A DNA stretch of 64,000 nucleotides from Cristatella mucedo (lineage: Eukaryota > Bryozoa > Phylactolaemata > Cristatellidae), in contig WPIO01000015.1 in the NCBI GenBank assembly GCA_009760855.2, positions 5,935,001 to 5,999,000 on the forward strand, written 5' to 3'. Position 1 is the stretch's first letter. The number at the start of each line of letters is the position of its first letter. This document shows positions 38,553 through 50,204 of the stretch, one piece after another. The translations under genes and the position numbers were made by a program. Below the pieces are notes generated by a model. That model had not been told where the DNA came from. It saw only the letters and a list, made by a program, of their open reading frames with translations, and ran no database searches.

Positions 38553-38715
38553 GAGTGGTCAGCTGATTAAGCAGCCTTACTTGCATGGCAGCAGAAGAGT
38601 CCGAACGGCTGTCACCACCGCTAGCACCGTGGGACACGGGAAATGGCCGCCCACTGCAGGACTCAAATCCACGACCAGGGCCACAGAGAGCAAGCACCAT
38701 ACCTGCCACTAAGCT
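38553..38715 (-). mobile_element. SINE1 copy
   Basis: On the minus strand: head TTAGTGGCAGGTATGGTGCT, B-box GGATTTGAGTCCTGC, GGCGGCCATTTCC, tail AGCCGTTCGGACTCTTCTGC and AAGTAAGGCTGCTTAATCAG. Full length but diverged in the body. Confidence 0.75.
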
Positions 38716-38937
38716 ACCACTGCACACGCACCCTCCCCCTTCCTTCCCGGCAGCCACATCGAAGAGCTCAACTTCCCGCAATGAAATTCAGTACAACAGC
38801 AGTGGCAGAAGAATCGGCAGTAATCCACTTTAATTCTGCAGTCGTATCGCACATTCTGCCGGGAGGCGGCTGAGGGAGAGCTCGCCGCCCAGAGGAGCGA
38901 ACCGCCAGCGTTGGAGAAAAAGAAATTCCAGCTAGTG

Positions 38938-38940
<3 letters not shown>

Positions 38941-38972
<32 letters not shown>
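38941..38972 (+). repeat. (GA)n microsatellite
   Basis: A short uninterrupted GA run of about 16 units. Confidence 0.95.
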
Positions 38973-38976
<4 letters not shown>

Positions 38977-40369
38977 AGCAACTAGCAAAGAAATTCGCGT
39001 CGAGCGACGCATTCTTTCTCCACTTAAGCTGACAGCAGCCCCAGGAAAGCGCTACTGCGGACATCAACAAGTGCTTCACGGCCCTTCTTCTCCTTTTGCC
39101 TCTCAGCACTCCGTCCGACACGCTGGCACGCCAGCGCAATTCAGGAACCGACGTCGGCCATTACCGCATCACGTGTCGTGATGCACACAGTAATGTGGTC
39201 ACGAAAGGCAGCAGCAGCACGAACGAACGAAGCGATAGCTGCCACTTGACGTGCACCATGTGGTACATCCTTTAAGTCGAGGCGACACATCCGAACAAGG
39301 CATGTGCCACCAGCCATGCACGTGGCCTTCGTCACGATTGGTCGACCGAGGCAAGGCGAGGGTGCAGCACTACCACCTTCAAAGTTGTTCTACCTCCGAC
39401 CAAGCGAGAGTAAAAAGAGAAAGGTCGGCTGGTTCAACAGCCTTATTTGCAGGTATACGGCCGCCAAACGTCCACATGCAGCAGCTCCGAGCACACAGAC
39501 TAATCGGTTGATTCTCGGCTCTCTCGCTCCTTTTCGAAAGTAGGACCGTGATCTAGGCAGGCATGCTATTCCTTACGACTTGAAACCAGATGAGCACATA
39601 TCCTTCAAGTCTCAATGCCTACTTTCAGCTCAGTAACATCACCAAAATCAGGCCTGCTTACAGTAAGACTACGAAAGCCAAACAGCGACTGGGCCTACTG
39701 CCCTTCCGAAGAACACCTGTTCAATTGCTGGCTGCCTGATGCGAGATAAGACAACGTCGAAACGAACCGCCCTGGCGCTGGCGGAGCCTGGTGGCAGACA
39801 GAAGCACGGGCTTCACTTCATCAACAATCGTACTGCCGAGATGGTAATAATGGGGCAGTAGCTGTTGCTGTCAACTTCGGTCTACTCGACGTGGCCCATC
39901 AGCTCTCTCTCTCTCTTAACTCAACGATTAAGCCAGTTCCCTGCCGGTCAGCTGGCCCGGATGCCAAGGTCACATACCGTAGGGGCCACAAGGGTTTCAT
40001 TAGCTATTCGGGTAAGGTTCAGCTTTCTTAGCTCCTAGGTCAACTGCCCTTCACTAGCAGACAGCTGAAGAGCAGTAACAGGGCAGAAGCAGCATAACAG
40101 CAGCAGAAGAACAGTAGAGTAGCAGCAGCAGAGTAGCAGCAGCAGCAGAGCAGCAGCAGAATACTGAGCTGCTCAGTGGCGGTGGGCCGACAAATATGCT
40201 AAGGTAACCAAGACAACAGACGAATGACCGGTCTATTGGTAGCTACGGATCTATCTACAGGTGTTGACATTATCAACCGAAAAAAAACGACCGGTTGACC
40301 AAACAGCAGCAGCACGACAAGAAACAGGAGGGGGAACAGGAGGCGTCAACTACAATAGCCTTGGTCTCA
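38973..40369. other. Unassigned spacer with a SINE1 end and CAG-rich patch
   Basis: Contains a SINE1 3' end at 39420-39462 (ATAAGGCTGTTGAACCAGCC in minus sense) and a CAG/GCA-rich patch at 40090-40160. Otherwise nothing is recognised. Confidence 0.45.
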
Positions 40370-40541
40370 GCCGTGACGGCACACTAGGTAAGGCGGTTGC
40401 TTTTCACAACCTCTATACCGAGGTCGTGGGTTCGAATCCTCCCGTGGGCGATATTGTATTGCCGTTGCAAGCCGGTGGTGACAGCCATAAAGGTTCTTTT
40501 GTCTTTGCTCTAGAAAAATAGGCTGTTGCATCGGCTAGTAT
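40370..40541 (+). mobile_element. SINE1b, full length
   Basis: A-box CGGCACACTAGG (40377-40388), B box GGTTCGAATCC (40429-40439), GGGCGATATTGTATTGCC, tail CAGCCATAAAGGTTCTTTTG and AGGCTGTTGCATCGGCTAG. The head differs from SINE1a copies (SINE1b has CCGTGACGGCACACTAGGTA), so two head subfamilies share one body and tail. Confidence 0.85.
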
Positions 40542-40974
40542 TTATTTAATTTTCCATTAGAAAAGCTCAGAAAGCAGTAACTTTAGGCCCATCACGATTG
40601 CCTTACTCTTTCCTTAATAGACACAGTCAAGTTTTGAGTTCAGTCAACTCATTTGTCGCAAAATAAAAAATCCTACTAATTAATTAGCAAAAAAAGAGAA
40701 GACAACTCTCTAATTGGGGTGATCAAGGCTGGTCTGTGGGAAGTGCTATGCATTGAGCCAAGCAAAATCTTTACTGCTGTTTACTCCTTGCCAGCAACAA
40801 TGGTTGCACATGCACTCTACAAACGCAAGTACATGCACTCACAGCACACACACGCACTCACAGCACAGACACACACACACAACACACACATTGCAGGGCA
40901 AGTTCACAAATCATCGAGACAGCTGGTAACAGCAAGGAAGGGGAAAATATACAAAAATATAAACTAGACGTGAG
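40542..40974. other. Unassigned spacer with a CA-rich patch
   Basis: A CA-rich patch lies at 40845-40890; the rest is AT-rich. Nothing else is recognised. Confidence 0.4.
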
Positions 40975-41131
40975 TCTATTCATTTTTATAATGCCCTACG
41001 AGAACCACTTCTCTATCCAGGCAATTCACATATGCAGCAGGGCACGAGCCCACGACCACGGTAGTCAAAAGTGATCACCGTGACTTCGCTCGTTAAAAGG
41101 TAAGCACCGTAACCCTGGGCAAAACCAGTAT
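40975..41131 (-). mobile_element. SINE2 copy, minus orientation
   Basis: On the minus strand: head GTTTTGCCCAGGGTTACGGT, B-box GTGGGCTCGTGCCC, then the LINE A-type tail TTGCCTGGATAGAGAAGTGG, TTCTCGTAGGGCATTATAAA, AATGAATAG. A C15 run starts at 41132, immediately at the 5' side. Confidence 0.7.
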
Positions 41132-41739
41132 CCCCCCCCCCCCCCCGATCATGTTTGGTACACCTTGCTAACCCATCTTGTCACTACTGGAAATCAGGGC
41201 AGCTTCCACGAGGCTAACTTGGCTGCGAGAGTGCACAGCTCTGTCACCTGACGTAGCATACTGAGGAGGAGGCAAGTGTGAGTAGCGTACAATCAATGTG
41301 GCACGGTCGGTTTCAACTGTCGGGAAGGAGCTGTTTGCGCTCACGTGCAACGAGGCGCTGGCCAAGCAGACAGCATGCGCTGCTGCTGGCGCGCATGTAT
41401 TGTGCCGCTTGTTGACAATAGCCAGGCCTATGCTCGGTGCTCTGCCCTCGATTGCCCTCGAGGGCAAAGTGTGTCGTAATAGATGCTGATAAGGCAGATG
41501 TCACACTGCTCCTTCGTGCCATTAGCAAATGGAGAACTCGCCTTGACCTTGACCGGTCAGTGAGACCGACTGGCCAAGGGCACGGTCAGTGCACAAACGA
41601 TGGTGAAACAATTTGCTGCATCTAGAAGTTTTTTCTTCAAAAGACCTCTCGCGCCATTCACAAGACAGCTTGCTGGTCGCCATGCTCGCTTCCTGTCGAG
41701 GATTGGATGCTACTCACACTGGCGGCTAGTCATTAATTG

Positions 41740-41905
41740 GGGTAGCTGAATGAACAGCTTCATTTGCATGGGCGGAAGAAGAGCCTTAACAGCGACCAGC
41801 ACGGCATGCTGTGGGTAAAAAAGAATCGCCCACTGCAGGACTCGAACACAAGACATGGGGGTGAAGAGCAAGCACCTTACCTACTAGGCTAAGTAAGACC
41901 CAAGG
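41740..41905 (-). mobile_element. SINE1 copy
   Basis: On the minus strand: head TCTTACTTAGCCTAGTAGGT, B box GTGTTCGAGTCCTGC, GGGCGATTC, tail GTTAAGGCTCTTCTTCCGCC and AAATGAAGCTGTTCATTCAG. Full length. Confidence 0.8.
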
Positions 41906-42029
41906 GCTGATAGATTTTACTACACTATAGTATACTGCATTACTGTAGTATACTGTAATACTGTGTAGTGCACTTAGCTATTAGTACAGCATCACTGTCT
42001 CGTCAGAACTACTGTAATTCATTATCGGC

Positions 42030-42560
42030 AGGGCTAGCGAAAAAGGCAACTGAGCCTCTACATTGGGCGATGAGTATGGATGCAAGGCTGGTCAATTAAT
42101 CCAAGAAATTCACTTACGTTTTCCTTTGCCAAAGGAGCTATGATGGCTACAGGTTGCTGAACGAATATCGAGCAACAACTCTTACTCCGACCTGCACGGC
42201 CAGCCACGGCATGGCTCCTTCATACCTAGCTGAACTTGCGTACCATTTTCAGCCCCCTCGTGACCACATGTCCTCTGTGGACCATAAATTAACTATCTAC
42301 TATTTTTGCTCTGCAGGTCCTAGAATGTGGAACTCACTTCCACAATTCGTATAAAACATCTTCTCTCCTGCTGCCGACTCTTACACATCATTTCAGCACA
42401 TCATCCGTCTTGAGTGATACTTCCATATTACTCACTTCCTTGACTGCCCTCCTGACTCAGCTTTACTTCTCAACTTTCTCTTTGTTGCTTGAGACGAAGT
42501 CTGTTGGCAGCCGTCATGCAACGAAAGCCAAAAAGGCTTTGAGTCTGCTGTGGAAAACAA
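42030..42560 (+). mobile_element. LINE B 3' fragment
   Basis: The plus strand encodes the degraded LINE B reverse-transcriptase end (HGMAPSYLAELAYHFQPP, YYFCSAGPRMWNSLPQFV). It then has the CTCTCCTGCTGCCGAC and GACGAAGTCTGTTGGCAGCC segments. The 3' UTR fades out at about 42560 and no ACATT tail is visible. Confidence 0.8.
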
Positions 42561-43061
42561 TTCGCCACCACAGCATTTTTTCTGAGCTTTCATTCTTTCT
42601 TTTTCTGAGTTCTTCTCAGTTTTTTCAGCCATTAATCTTTCGTCAAAGGCTTACCCCACCCCGCCACCGACCGACGGCTCACACGAGGGGTGCTCAGACT
42701 ACAAGGGGTGCTCACACAAGACGCCAACTTTGCTCGCTCTTTAGCCTGCTGAACCCGGCAGGCTCAACCCCGACGCTTAAAGCATTCCTTGGACACAGCT
42801 GACTGTTTTTTGCTACGCACAGCCAAATCGGCTTCGTTTTGCCGAGAGCGCGAGTTGCTCGCATGCATATCGACCTGCGCCTTCGTTCCGCCTGACGTCC
42901 GTCGGCCAACGTTGCTGCGCGACTTCGATGTCACATAAAACGTAAACGGCCGCAATAAGCATGGCATTCACCAATCTTCCGGCAGCTAGCAGGGGGGGGG
43001 TGGGGGGGTGGGGCCCCATCGTACGGTATAAGCAGAACTTTCACAGATCTCGTTTAGCAAG
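42561..43061. other. Unassigned spacer
   Basis: No gene or repeat recognised except a short G-rich run at about 42990-43012. Confidence 0.4.
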
Positions 43062-43197
43062 CCAAGCTGGTTTGGCCTCCAACGGTTAAGGTGCTCGCCA
43101 CGACCAAGGTCTGGCTGAGGTCGTGGGCTCGAGCCCCCGTGGCATATGGGTATGCGCCTGAATAGAGATTAAGTTCTCTTGGGGCGCTATACAAACG

Positions 43198-43200
<3 letters not shown>
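43062..43200 (+). mobile_element. SINE2, full length, LINE A-type tail
   Basis: A tRNA-like head (AAGCTGGTTTGGCCTCC) and B box GGGCTCGAGCCC at about 43127 precede the tail ATGCGCCTGAATAGAGATTA, AGTTCTCTTGGGGCGCTATA, CAAACGAATTA. It shares the 16-base word AGAGATTAAGTTCTCT exactly with the LINE A copy at 19157, inside the same GCGCC/GGCGC stem. Confidence 0.88.

Positions 43201-43269
<69 letters not shown>
43200..43269 (+). repeat. (TA)n microsatellite at a SINE2 3' tail
   Basis: About 34 TA units starting exactly at the 3' end of the SINE2 copy (GAATTA then TATATA), so it probably grew from the element's A/T-rich tail. Confidence 0.95.
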
Positions 43270-43273
<4 letters not shown>

Positions 43274-44814
43274 TAAGCTGAGCCTCCAAGGAAGGTAACA
43301 AAAAATGACTGGCTGCACCTCACACGAAAAGGCGATCTTCACTCTCTTAAGTTGAGCACGCCGACCATGCTAGCCGACTTTCGGCAGCACCAGCTTACAG
43401 ACCGGACTAAGACTGGTTTTACTAAGAGGCTCAGAACAAGGGTGCCACCGCACGCAGCACCGTCTGCGGCAGCCGGCTTCTTCGAAGGCAGCTTGACAGC
43501 GACGAGAAGCATTCCTCGGGGGCAGGCAGGCAGCGCTCGACGAGTAGACGACGAGTAGGTGAATGAACTGTGTGAGCGCTGAATGTGCTGCCTACCGTGC
43601 TGCCTACAGTGCTCCTGTTCTCTAGCACACGGTGCATATGCCACAAACATGCCAACGACCGACAGTAGCAACTTATGTAAGACAACTGCACACTAGAGGG
43701 GCATACCACCTAGTCGGTTAGTGGCTCTTACTTCTCTTAAGCCAACTAGAAGTGTTTGCTCACGGCCCAGCATTTTGAGCAGAAGGACTCGACCACTGAC
43801 CAGCTCGACTGTGTGCCCTTGAAATCTCCACTGACTTGTCAAAAGCTGCGATCCTGTTACACAAACTCACGAATGCACAAACCCATGCATACACACAGCA
43901 GACACGAGTTTACTCTTGAAATATGCTCGGGTTTCCGGTTGGGGCCGGAGGCCATATCGGCTGTCGCCTGCACTATTCGGAATTACTTCGAGGCCAGAAA
44001 TGAGAACTTCGGCAGCACAGCGCCGAGAGTCAGATGTTGGCTAGCTACTTTGCTGGACGTCTCCTAAGTTGCTCTAAACTTTCTGCTCGTACCAGTCACG
44101 GGTCAGCACTAGCCGAAGAACTGGGAGGTAAACTCGCCTGGGGCTCCTTTTCCACCTCCTTGTCACCGTTGCTTCGGTCGGGGGTGCACGGTGGCAACTC
44201 TATTCTTAGCCTCGGCGAATGGTTGCTGGCAAGCATGCAAACGAGATTGCAGGCGAGAGCGAGCACGCTCGAAGCGAAAGAATGCCGGTGGTGCTGGCAC
44301 ACATCACCGCTGCCCCGCCCCCAGATATCCGGGGCAACAGCAACCGGGTGCATGCAGCTCAGGTAACAAGCAAGCCCTCCACCACTAGTGACAATCCAAT
44401 TCTGCAGGACCCACGGCCGGCCGAATTGAAACAGTATACCTGGGCTGGCAAAGTGCAGCTCGGCCTGCCTAACTTCGCCAGGCTTCCTATTCAACCGCTG
44501 CTGCACTTCCGCTAGTTACAATGGACTCGACTGATGTGGACCTGCACTACACCGAGCCGTGACACACTGCTAAGCTGGGATATTCCGGACGGCTGAGCTA
44601 AGACTCGCAAGGCCATACAGAGAGGTCCGAGGCACTCAGCAGTGGAAGCGCTGAGCAGGCGGGCTGGCCTCCGAAGGGACAAAGCGCCCTGCACTTCGGC
44701 AAGCACTGAAGTGGGTCTAAGCGAATCCACTGTGGCTGCTGCTGCAGCAACGCCGGCGCCACGGCTGTTTGTACCGGGAGCCGCCGCTGCCTCGGCGCCA
44801 TTGCGGCTTCTCAC
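43270..44814. other. GC-richer stretch without assignable genes
   Basis: Open frames on both strands (for example 43339-43671 minus, 44096-44506 minus) have no recognised domain. The region could be intron of the RBMS-like gene if its 5' end is near 45 kb. Confidence 0.35.
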
Positions 44815-44865
44815 CCAACCCTGCGGGCCGGCCATTCGGATCCACTCGCAGTAAAACCGTTCCAT
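44815..44865 (-). CDS. Weak candidate first coding exon of the RBMS-like gene
   Basis: The minus strand has ATG at 44863-44865 followed by 17 codons (MERFYCEWIRMAGPQGW) ending in phase 0 at a GTGAGA donor. That phase is what the acceptor at 34747 needs. Nothing in the residues is diagnostic, and such a short open segment with a donor can occur by chance. A transcript would settle it. Confidence 0.2.
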
Positions 44866-45560
44866 AAAAGGAAACGGTGTAAGCAAAACAGAAAGAAGGC
44901 AACAGCAAAGCAAGAAGCAGACAGCGCCGCCGAGCCCGATATCCATTGCCGTCTCGCTTGCCCCTCGCTTGCCGCTTGGGCTAGTGCCGGCCGGCTGACT
45001 GCTACGGCCTCGATCGAACTAATGCAACTTCTTCAAAATCTTCAGCTTCAAAGCCTGGTGCGCTCGAAAATCGAGATGGCTTGGCTGACCAAAAAAAAAC
45101 AACGTAAAACGGACTGCAGGACGGACCTGCACTATGCAGGGACGCTCGCGCGCGCACTATACGAACCGGCGCAAAGTACCGACCGAACCCCTTTCCCCCA
45201 TCCCCCAAACCTGCGTGGCAAGACGCACTAGCACTCGGTTTAGTCACAAGTCGCTGGCTCTAGTCTCGATGCCAGGTTGCCGTGCTCAGAGCACCGATAC
45301 GCACACACAACGATGGCGCCACTGGCTGCTACACGAACGAGCTAGCACGAACGACAAAGCTACGCACGAGCGGCAGTGGCACATTCAATTCGTCGAAGCA
45401 AACGCTCGTAGCTGGCACAACGCGTGCCAGCCAGTCTGCAGCGGCGGCCTCTTACGGTCATTATTGAAGGGTCTAAAGTGAAGCGCCGAAACGACGAAGT
45501 CAAGCAGGCCCTCCCGGCGGCTTCGTCTCTTCTGACGTCTGACCGGCGTCACTCGGCAGC

Positions 45561-45588
45561 CGCGCATGCGCAGCCACGCGCGTGCGCA
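45561..45588. promoter_or_regulatory. Paired NRF1-like sites, candidate promoter
   Basis: CGCGCATGCGCA (45561-45572) is a perfect match to the palindromic NRF1 consensus YGCGCAYGCGCR. CGCGCGTGCGCA (45577-45588) matches at 11 of 12 positions. An ATTTGCATA octamer-type word lies just right at 45613. The surrounding sequence is CpG-rich, as in TATA-less animal promoters. The direction and target gene are not established. Confidence 0.4.
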
Positions 45589-46083
45589 GACGCAATCGCT
45601 TGCCGGGGCATAATTTGCATAAAGCGCGCAATATGCAAGCGAGTTCGCGGCGGCGGCTCTGATTGCCTCGGTTCACGAGGGCGAAACTTGCATTGGCATG
45701 CAGCGCCATAAAGGCGCATAGATTCTGCTACTGCGGCCTCTTGTACCGTGCCTTTCACCCAAAAAGTGGCACGAGCCACGAGGCGCTGAGACGCGGCGGC
45801 GCTGAGAGACAGCGCTGAAGCAGACGGTCGAGGCAGAGAGGACTTTCAGGTCTGCAAATGCATGGTCTCAGACGGAATGCTTGGACAGCTGGAATGGGGC
45901 CTGGCCTGCAAGGCACTCCCGCCACTCCTGGAACAGAGCCGGGCCAACTCGAAAATACGGCCGCCCACAGTTCGGTTTCCTATGACAACGGTCACCGACA
46001 GCGCCACTTAGCGCTAACCGGGGATGTCAAGCAGAGATGCTTGCCTATGCTTAAGGTGCACGCGCGGAGCCTACTGCAAAGTA

Positions 46084-46220
46084 ACATAATGTAATGTATT
46101 TCCTTCTGTAACTTCACAATGTCATAAAGACTATGTGGGTGTTACGCAGGAGAGTTTTGTATAGCGAACTCACAGCCTAAGCGGCTTTCGGTACGAATTC
46201 GGTAGCCAACAGACTTCGAA
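46084..46220 (-). mobile_element. LINE B solo 3' end
   Basis: The minus strand gives TTGGCTACCGAATTCGTACC, GAAAGCCGCTTAGGCTGTGA, GTTCGCTATACAAAACTCTC, CTGCGTAACACCCACATAG and the terminal ACATTACATT. There is no coding sequence beyond the last few codons. This is the cleanest LINE B 3' end. Confidence 0.85.
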
Positions 46221-46437
46221 GAGACTTCCGTGCGCTCTGCCACCACAGCAGCACCTGCTCGACCACCGCGCTTGGTCAGCTGACTGCTAATGTGAATACC
46301 TCAGTAGCTGGGCCAATGCAGGCCACCTCTACATACCAAAATGAAAGTAACAACACGTTATTCATCCTCAGGTACTGTTCTCTTGCAGCTGAGTTGTAAA
46401 GTGCTATACTAGCAAACTATCAGTACTTTTATTATTA
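46221..46437. other. Unassigned spacer
   Basis: Nothing recognised between the LINE B 3' end and the SINE1 copy. Confidence 0.4.
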
Positions 46438-46612
46438 TTGAGTAAAGGCCGACTGAATCGACAGCATCGTTTTACATTGCTTCTGACAAGCTCCAGCTGC
46501 AACTACCCTCCGACCCCCACCCCAACGTACAAAGAAGGATTGCCTGCTGCAGGACTGGAACCCACGACTATGCTTGTTGAGTGCCAGCACCCCCACCCTG
46601 GGCTAAGAAGGG
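46438..46612 (-). mobile_element. SINE1 copy, diverged
   Basis: On the minus strand: head TTAGCCCAGGGTGGGGGTGC, B-box GTGGGTTCCAGTCCTGC, then a diverged body and tail ending in AAACGATGCTGTCGATTCAG. Confidence 0.7.
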
Positions 46613-49439
46613 AAGAGGGCTAATCGAGCTATTTTACTTCCGAGGGGCTGCAGCTGCAACAACCTGGGAGCAGGCAGGTGGCAAGGATAACGGTGCAAAG
46701 TAGGTCGGCACAAGAACGGCCGAGCAATCGCGAATGGCAATCAGGCAAGGAAAGCTTGAAAGGGTGCACTGTGTGCAGGGCTAGGCTACACACGGGCCAC
46801 CTCAGGCACAACCATATGCTCCAACCATCTAATGCAAAAGTAATGTCGATTAAGTCTACAGAAATACACACAGAATTTTTTCTAACTAGTTTACCCAAGT
46901 TGACACTTTGCAACGAAACACAGATACACACACACACACGTGCATGGAAACTGACATGGTGAGACATACATGGTAAAGCTGTCTGCTTCGTAGAGGTCCT
47001 CCCACATATCGTGCTATTAGTCTGCGCTGACTAGGCCCCTGTCAGATATCTACACATGCCTGCCTGCATGTTTAACTCAAGAAAGTCGGTCTGCTCTGCT
47101 GCCATCCATATTCTATCCCTCTTCCTCTCCTCTCTCTCCCTTCACTTACCATCCCTTCATATTCTCTCTCTCTCTGCTTTGCTCTACCCTCGTCTGTCTT
47201 ACTACACTTGTAAATCAGTCTACAGCAGAATCAAATATGAACTATTCGCAAGGCAGCAGAACACTCACGGCAAGGACATCCTGCTTCAGTGCATGCAATT
47301 GCCCAATAAATGAGCTGGCCATCTCATCCCCACACGCCAAGGGGTCACGAACGCCCAAAACGTCCATAGCCAAGTCTGGGCTACAAGGAGGCTGTGGGCA
47401 TACTATGGATATACAAGAGGAGATAAAGAGGAGAGGGATATAAAGAAAAAGAAGACAACGAGAGATACAGACAGATAGACTGATATATGTCGAAAGAGAC
47501 CGAGGGTGTGACAAGTATAAAAAGAGATATAGAAAGAGAATGAGAGCACCAAGACAGAGACGGGAATGGAGAAGAGAGGATACATCTAGACTGGGATGCG
47601 AATCGGAATGCAAAATAAGAGAGAGAGAAGAAGAAAAAGAAAATACAGAGGGAAAGGACGCGCCTTTCACACCTAGGCTATCAGCATATGCTAGGCTTTG
47701 CAAGCCTTACTAGAAAACCACACCCAGCAACACACAACACAACGACCATCACAGTATAGGCAGCATTTGGAAAACTGTGGGGAGCCTTGTGCATCCAAAA
47801 TATCGCATCACCAACTTCGAGGCTAGCGCTCCTGCAGTAACGACGGCCCGCGCGAGAGGGTCCTCTGCAGTACCAGTAGGGACTTTCCACCACCGGGGCG
47901 GAAGCTGCCGACGAAGCCCAGAGGACTCGGGCAGCGGTGCGAACGAGAAGCCGCGGCGCTTTCCGTAAGCCCACGGCTCCTAACAACACTGGTAAAGCAC
48001 GTCATGCACGAAACTAAGATAAAAAAGAACGCGACCTCTTTAAAGTAGCGAGTGACGGGAACAGTGTCAGCTCGGCCTAGCGGACCGCTGCCAGTCGGAC
48101 AGACCGATCGGAGACGGAAGTGCGGAGGCCATTGATGGTCGCTTCCCCCCCCCGACCTTGAGCTCTGGGTGCGGGGCATTTTCTGGCAGATCTAAAAGGT
48201 CTTGAAAAGTAGTCTCGGGATGTCTGTGCCACCGAAATAGCGGGCTGGTAGCCTCGCGAGAGGATACGACCTGCGAGCCGCGCCAAAGGGCAGCTTATGG
48301 AGGTCAAAGGAATCTGGCGGTGGAGGGGGCGCGTAGCTGACCTACATTCATTTACATACGAAACCGACCAGACGAGTACTTGCGAAGACCAGAGACCGGT
48401 GACAGCTCGCTAAAGTACTGATACACAGTCGCTATTATTCGATTTCAATTTTCGGAGCCTCTCTTCACTCGAGCAGCCCGACAAAAATACACTGCCTCGA
48501 CTCACCTGGGTATCTTTGACCATAATAATACGAGCGTCCAAAAAAATGCGTCCTTCGTACGCGTATCCCTCTTATCCGAAGAAGCGCTCGGGGAACGCGC
48601 GATCTATTGCATCAACGCTCCACTGCTTCGTAGCACACCTCGCGCCGGAGGACGACGCGGCCGTTCGTTGTAGCCGCGGAGGAAACCAGCCAGCGGGCGC
48701 TGCCTGACGACCCAGCCAAGATTGGCAGATCGTGATTTATTAGCCCTACGGGTTGTCGAAATGGGCGGGACAGCGGCGCAGGGCGAGACCGTTGGATTCT
48801 ACTCCAATCCAAATAGTAGTAGCGTATAAATTTTATGTAAAAATCTAAACATATTTGAGCGCTTACTAGTTGACAGATCCACTGCTGGTTTTTTAGCCCG
48901 GGCTTTTTACGTGCCACCAGCCGCTTCCGGTTCTTCGACTCCCGTCACCGCCCGTAGCTGTTACACCAGCTGGGCTGTGCCTACGATCCGCACGCCGTTC
49001 GCCGCCGCCTCGCTCCACGATGCCGCCCCGGTCCTGTCGGCTCGTCGTGCCGGTGTAACTCGAGGCCTTACCTGAAGAAGCAGCCCAGTCAAACCTCCCA
49101 TATTGCTCGCTGTCCGAGAGGTCCGGATTGCCGGCCTAGCGGGCCAATCGACGGAATTCTCCCTCTGTCCGCCGGTTTTCGGCGGTTTTTGAGCGGTCCA
49201 CCCTCGCTCCCTGCTATGTCAGCGAGAAAGCCTAGCTTATTCATCGTACCGCTGCTCCGCTGTCCTCGGAATAACCCTCACACGCCAACAGCAGCGATAG
49301 GGGCAAGTTGTAGTGATATAACGTCGACGAGCGAGCCTACCGGCCTGCACGGTGGTGGGTAAGCAAAAAAGTACGCTAATGCAGATAGTATCAAAAATAG
49401 TTTAGATTTCTGGATTAGCTGCACTTCCTATTGTAGCAA
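46613..49439. other. Unassigned 2.8-kb stretch
   Basis: Contains a CT-rich patch at 47100-47180, a GA-rich patch at 47410-47650, and CpG-richer DNA at 47820-48300 and 48900-49300. Open frames (for example 47681-47989 minus, 48516-48707 plus) carry no recognised motif. No gene can be supported. Confidence 0.4.
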
Positions 49440-49625
49440 TTGCGAATTACAGATCATGGACTTCACCTCACGAAACAAGGAGAAATAAGAAAAGCATGGC
49501 TGAGTCAGGAGGGCAGTTAATGTAGTAAGTGGAAGGGAAATAGCAACTCAGTACGGCACGAAAGAACTTGCCACAGTCGGTGGCAGGAGAGTATGTATCG
49601 TTGCCTAAGAATTGTGGCAGTGAGT
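49440..49625 (-). mobile_element. LINE B fragment lacking its 3' end
   Basis: Plus-strand words CACGAAACAAGGAGAAATAA, GAGTCAGGAGGGCAGTTAAT, GTTGCCTAAGAATTGTGGCA and GTGAGTTCCCAAGG parallel 7410-7950 of the LINE B copies in minus orientation. Confidence 0.7.
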
Positions 49626-49755
49626 TCCCAAGGCGGTCAATAGGATTCGTTCATTTATAGATCGCTAGCTGCTTCGCGGCCGGCGAGAATTATGACGGGT
49701 TGAAGCCTTCTAAAACGGCTTCTCCCGAACCCCTGCACCCCGCCCCCAGTGCATC

Positions 49756-49995
49756 CTCAATGTAATGTAATTTATATCCGTCTGTAACTCCACAAAGTCA
49801 TAAAGACTATGCAGGAGTTTTGTATAGCCCACTCACAGCCTAAGCGGCTTTCGGTACACATTCAGTAGCCAACAGACTTCGTCTCGCACTACAAAGAGAA
49901 ACTGGTAAGCATAGCAGAGTCAGGAGAGCAGTTGAGGTAGTGAGTAGCATGGAAGTAGCAACTCGGGACCCCTGAAAAGGATGAGCCATAGTCGG
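49756..49995 (-). mobile_element. LINE B 3' fragment
   Basis: The terminal ACATTACATT lies at the left (AATGTAATGTAATTTATATC), followed by the LINE B 3' UTR (AAGTCATAAAGAC, TTTGTATAGCCCACTCACAG, CCTAAGCGGCTTTCGGTACA) and the reverse-transcriptase end up to GATGAGCCATAGTCGGCA. Confidence 0.85.
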
Positions 49996-50204
49996 CACCT
50001 CAGCCGGAAGCGGAATGAGCGATTCCTCGCACACCCTCCCTGCCTCACGAGCCGCTGCACTCTCTGAGCCGCCGGCCACTTACACCGATCAAGTAATAAC
50101 ACTGATAAATCTTATGATGATCAGAGTTAAATCGCACTTTAAGCGGACCCTTACCATTCTCCATTCACAAGCCGTATTGTGCAAGCATTTTTCGAAGTCA
50201 ATAG

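Noticed and set aside
44862-44871. CArG box CCATAAAAGG (SRF-type site)
   Set aside because: This degenerate motif is expected several times in 64 kb by chance, and it overlaps a candidate start codon.
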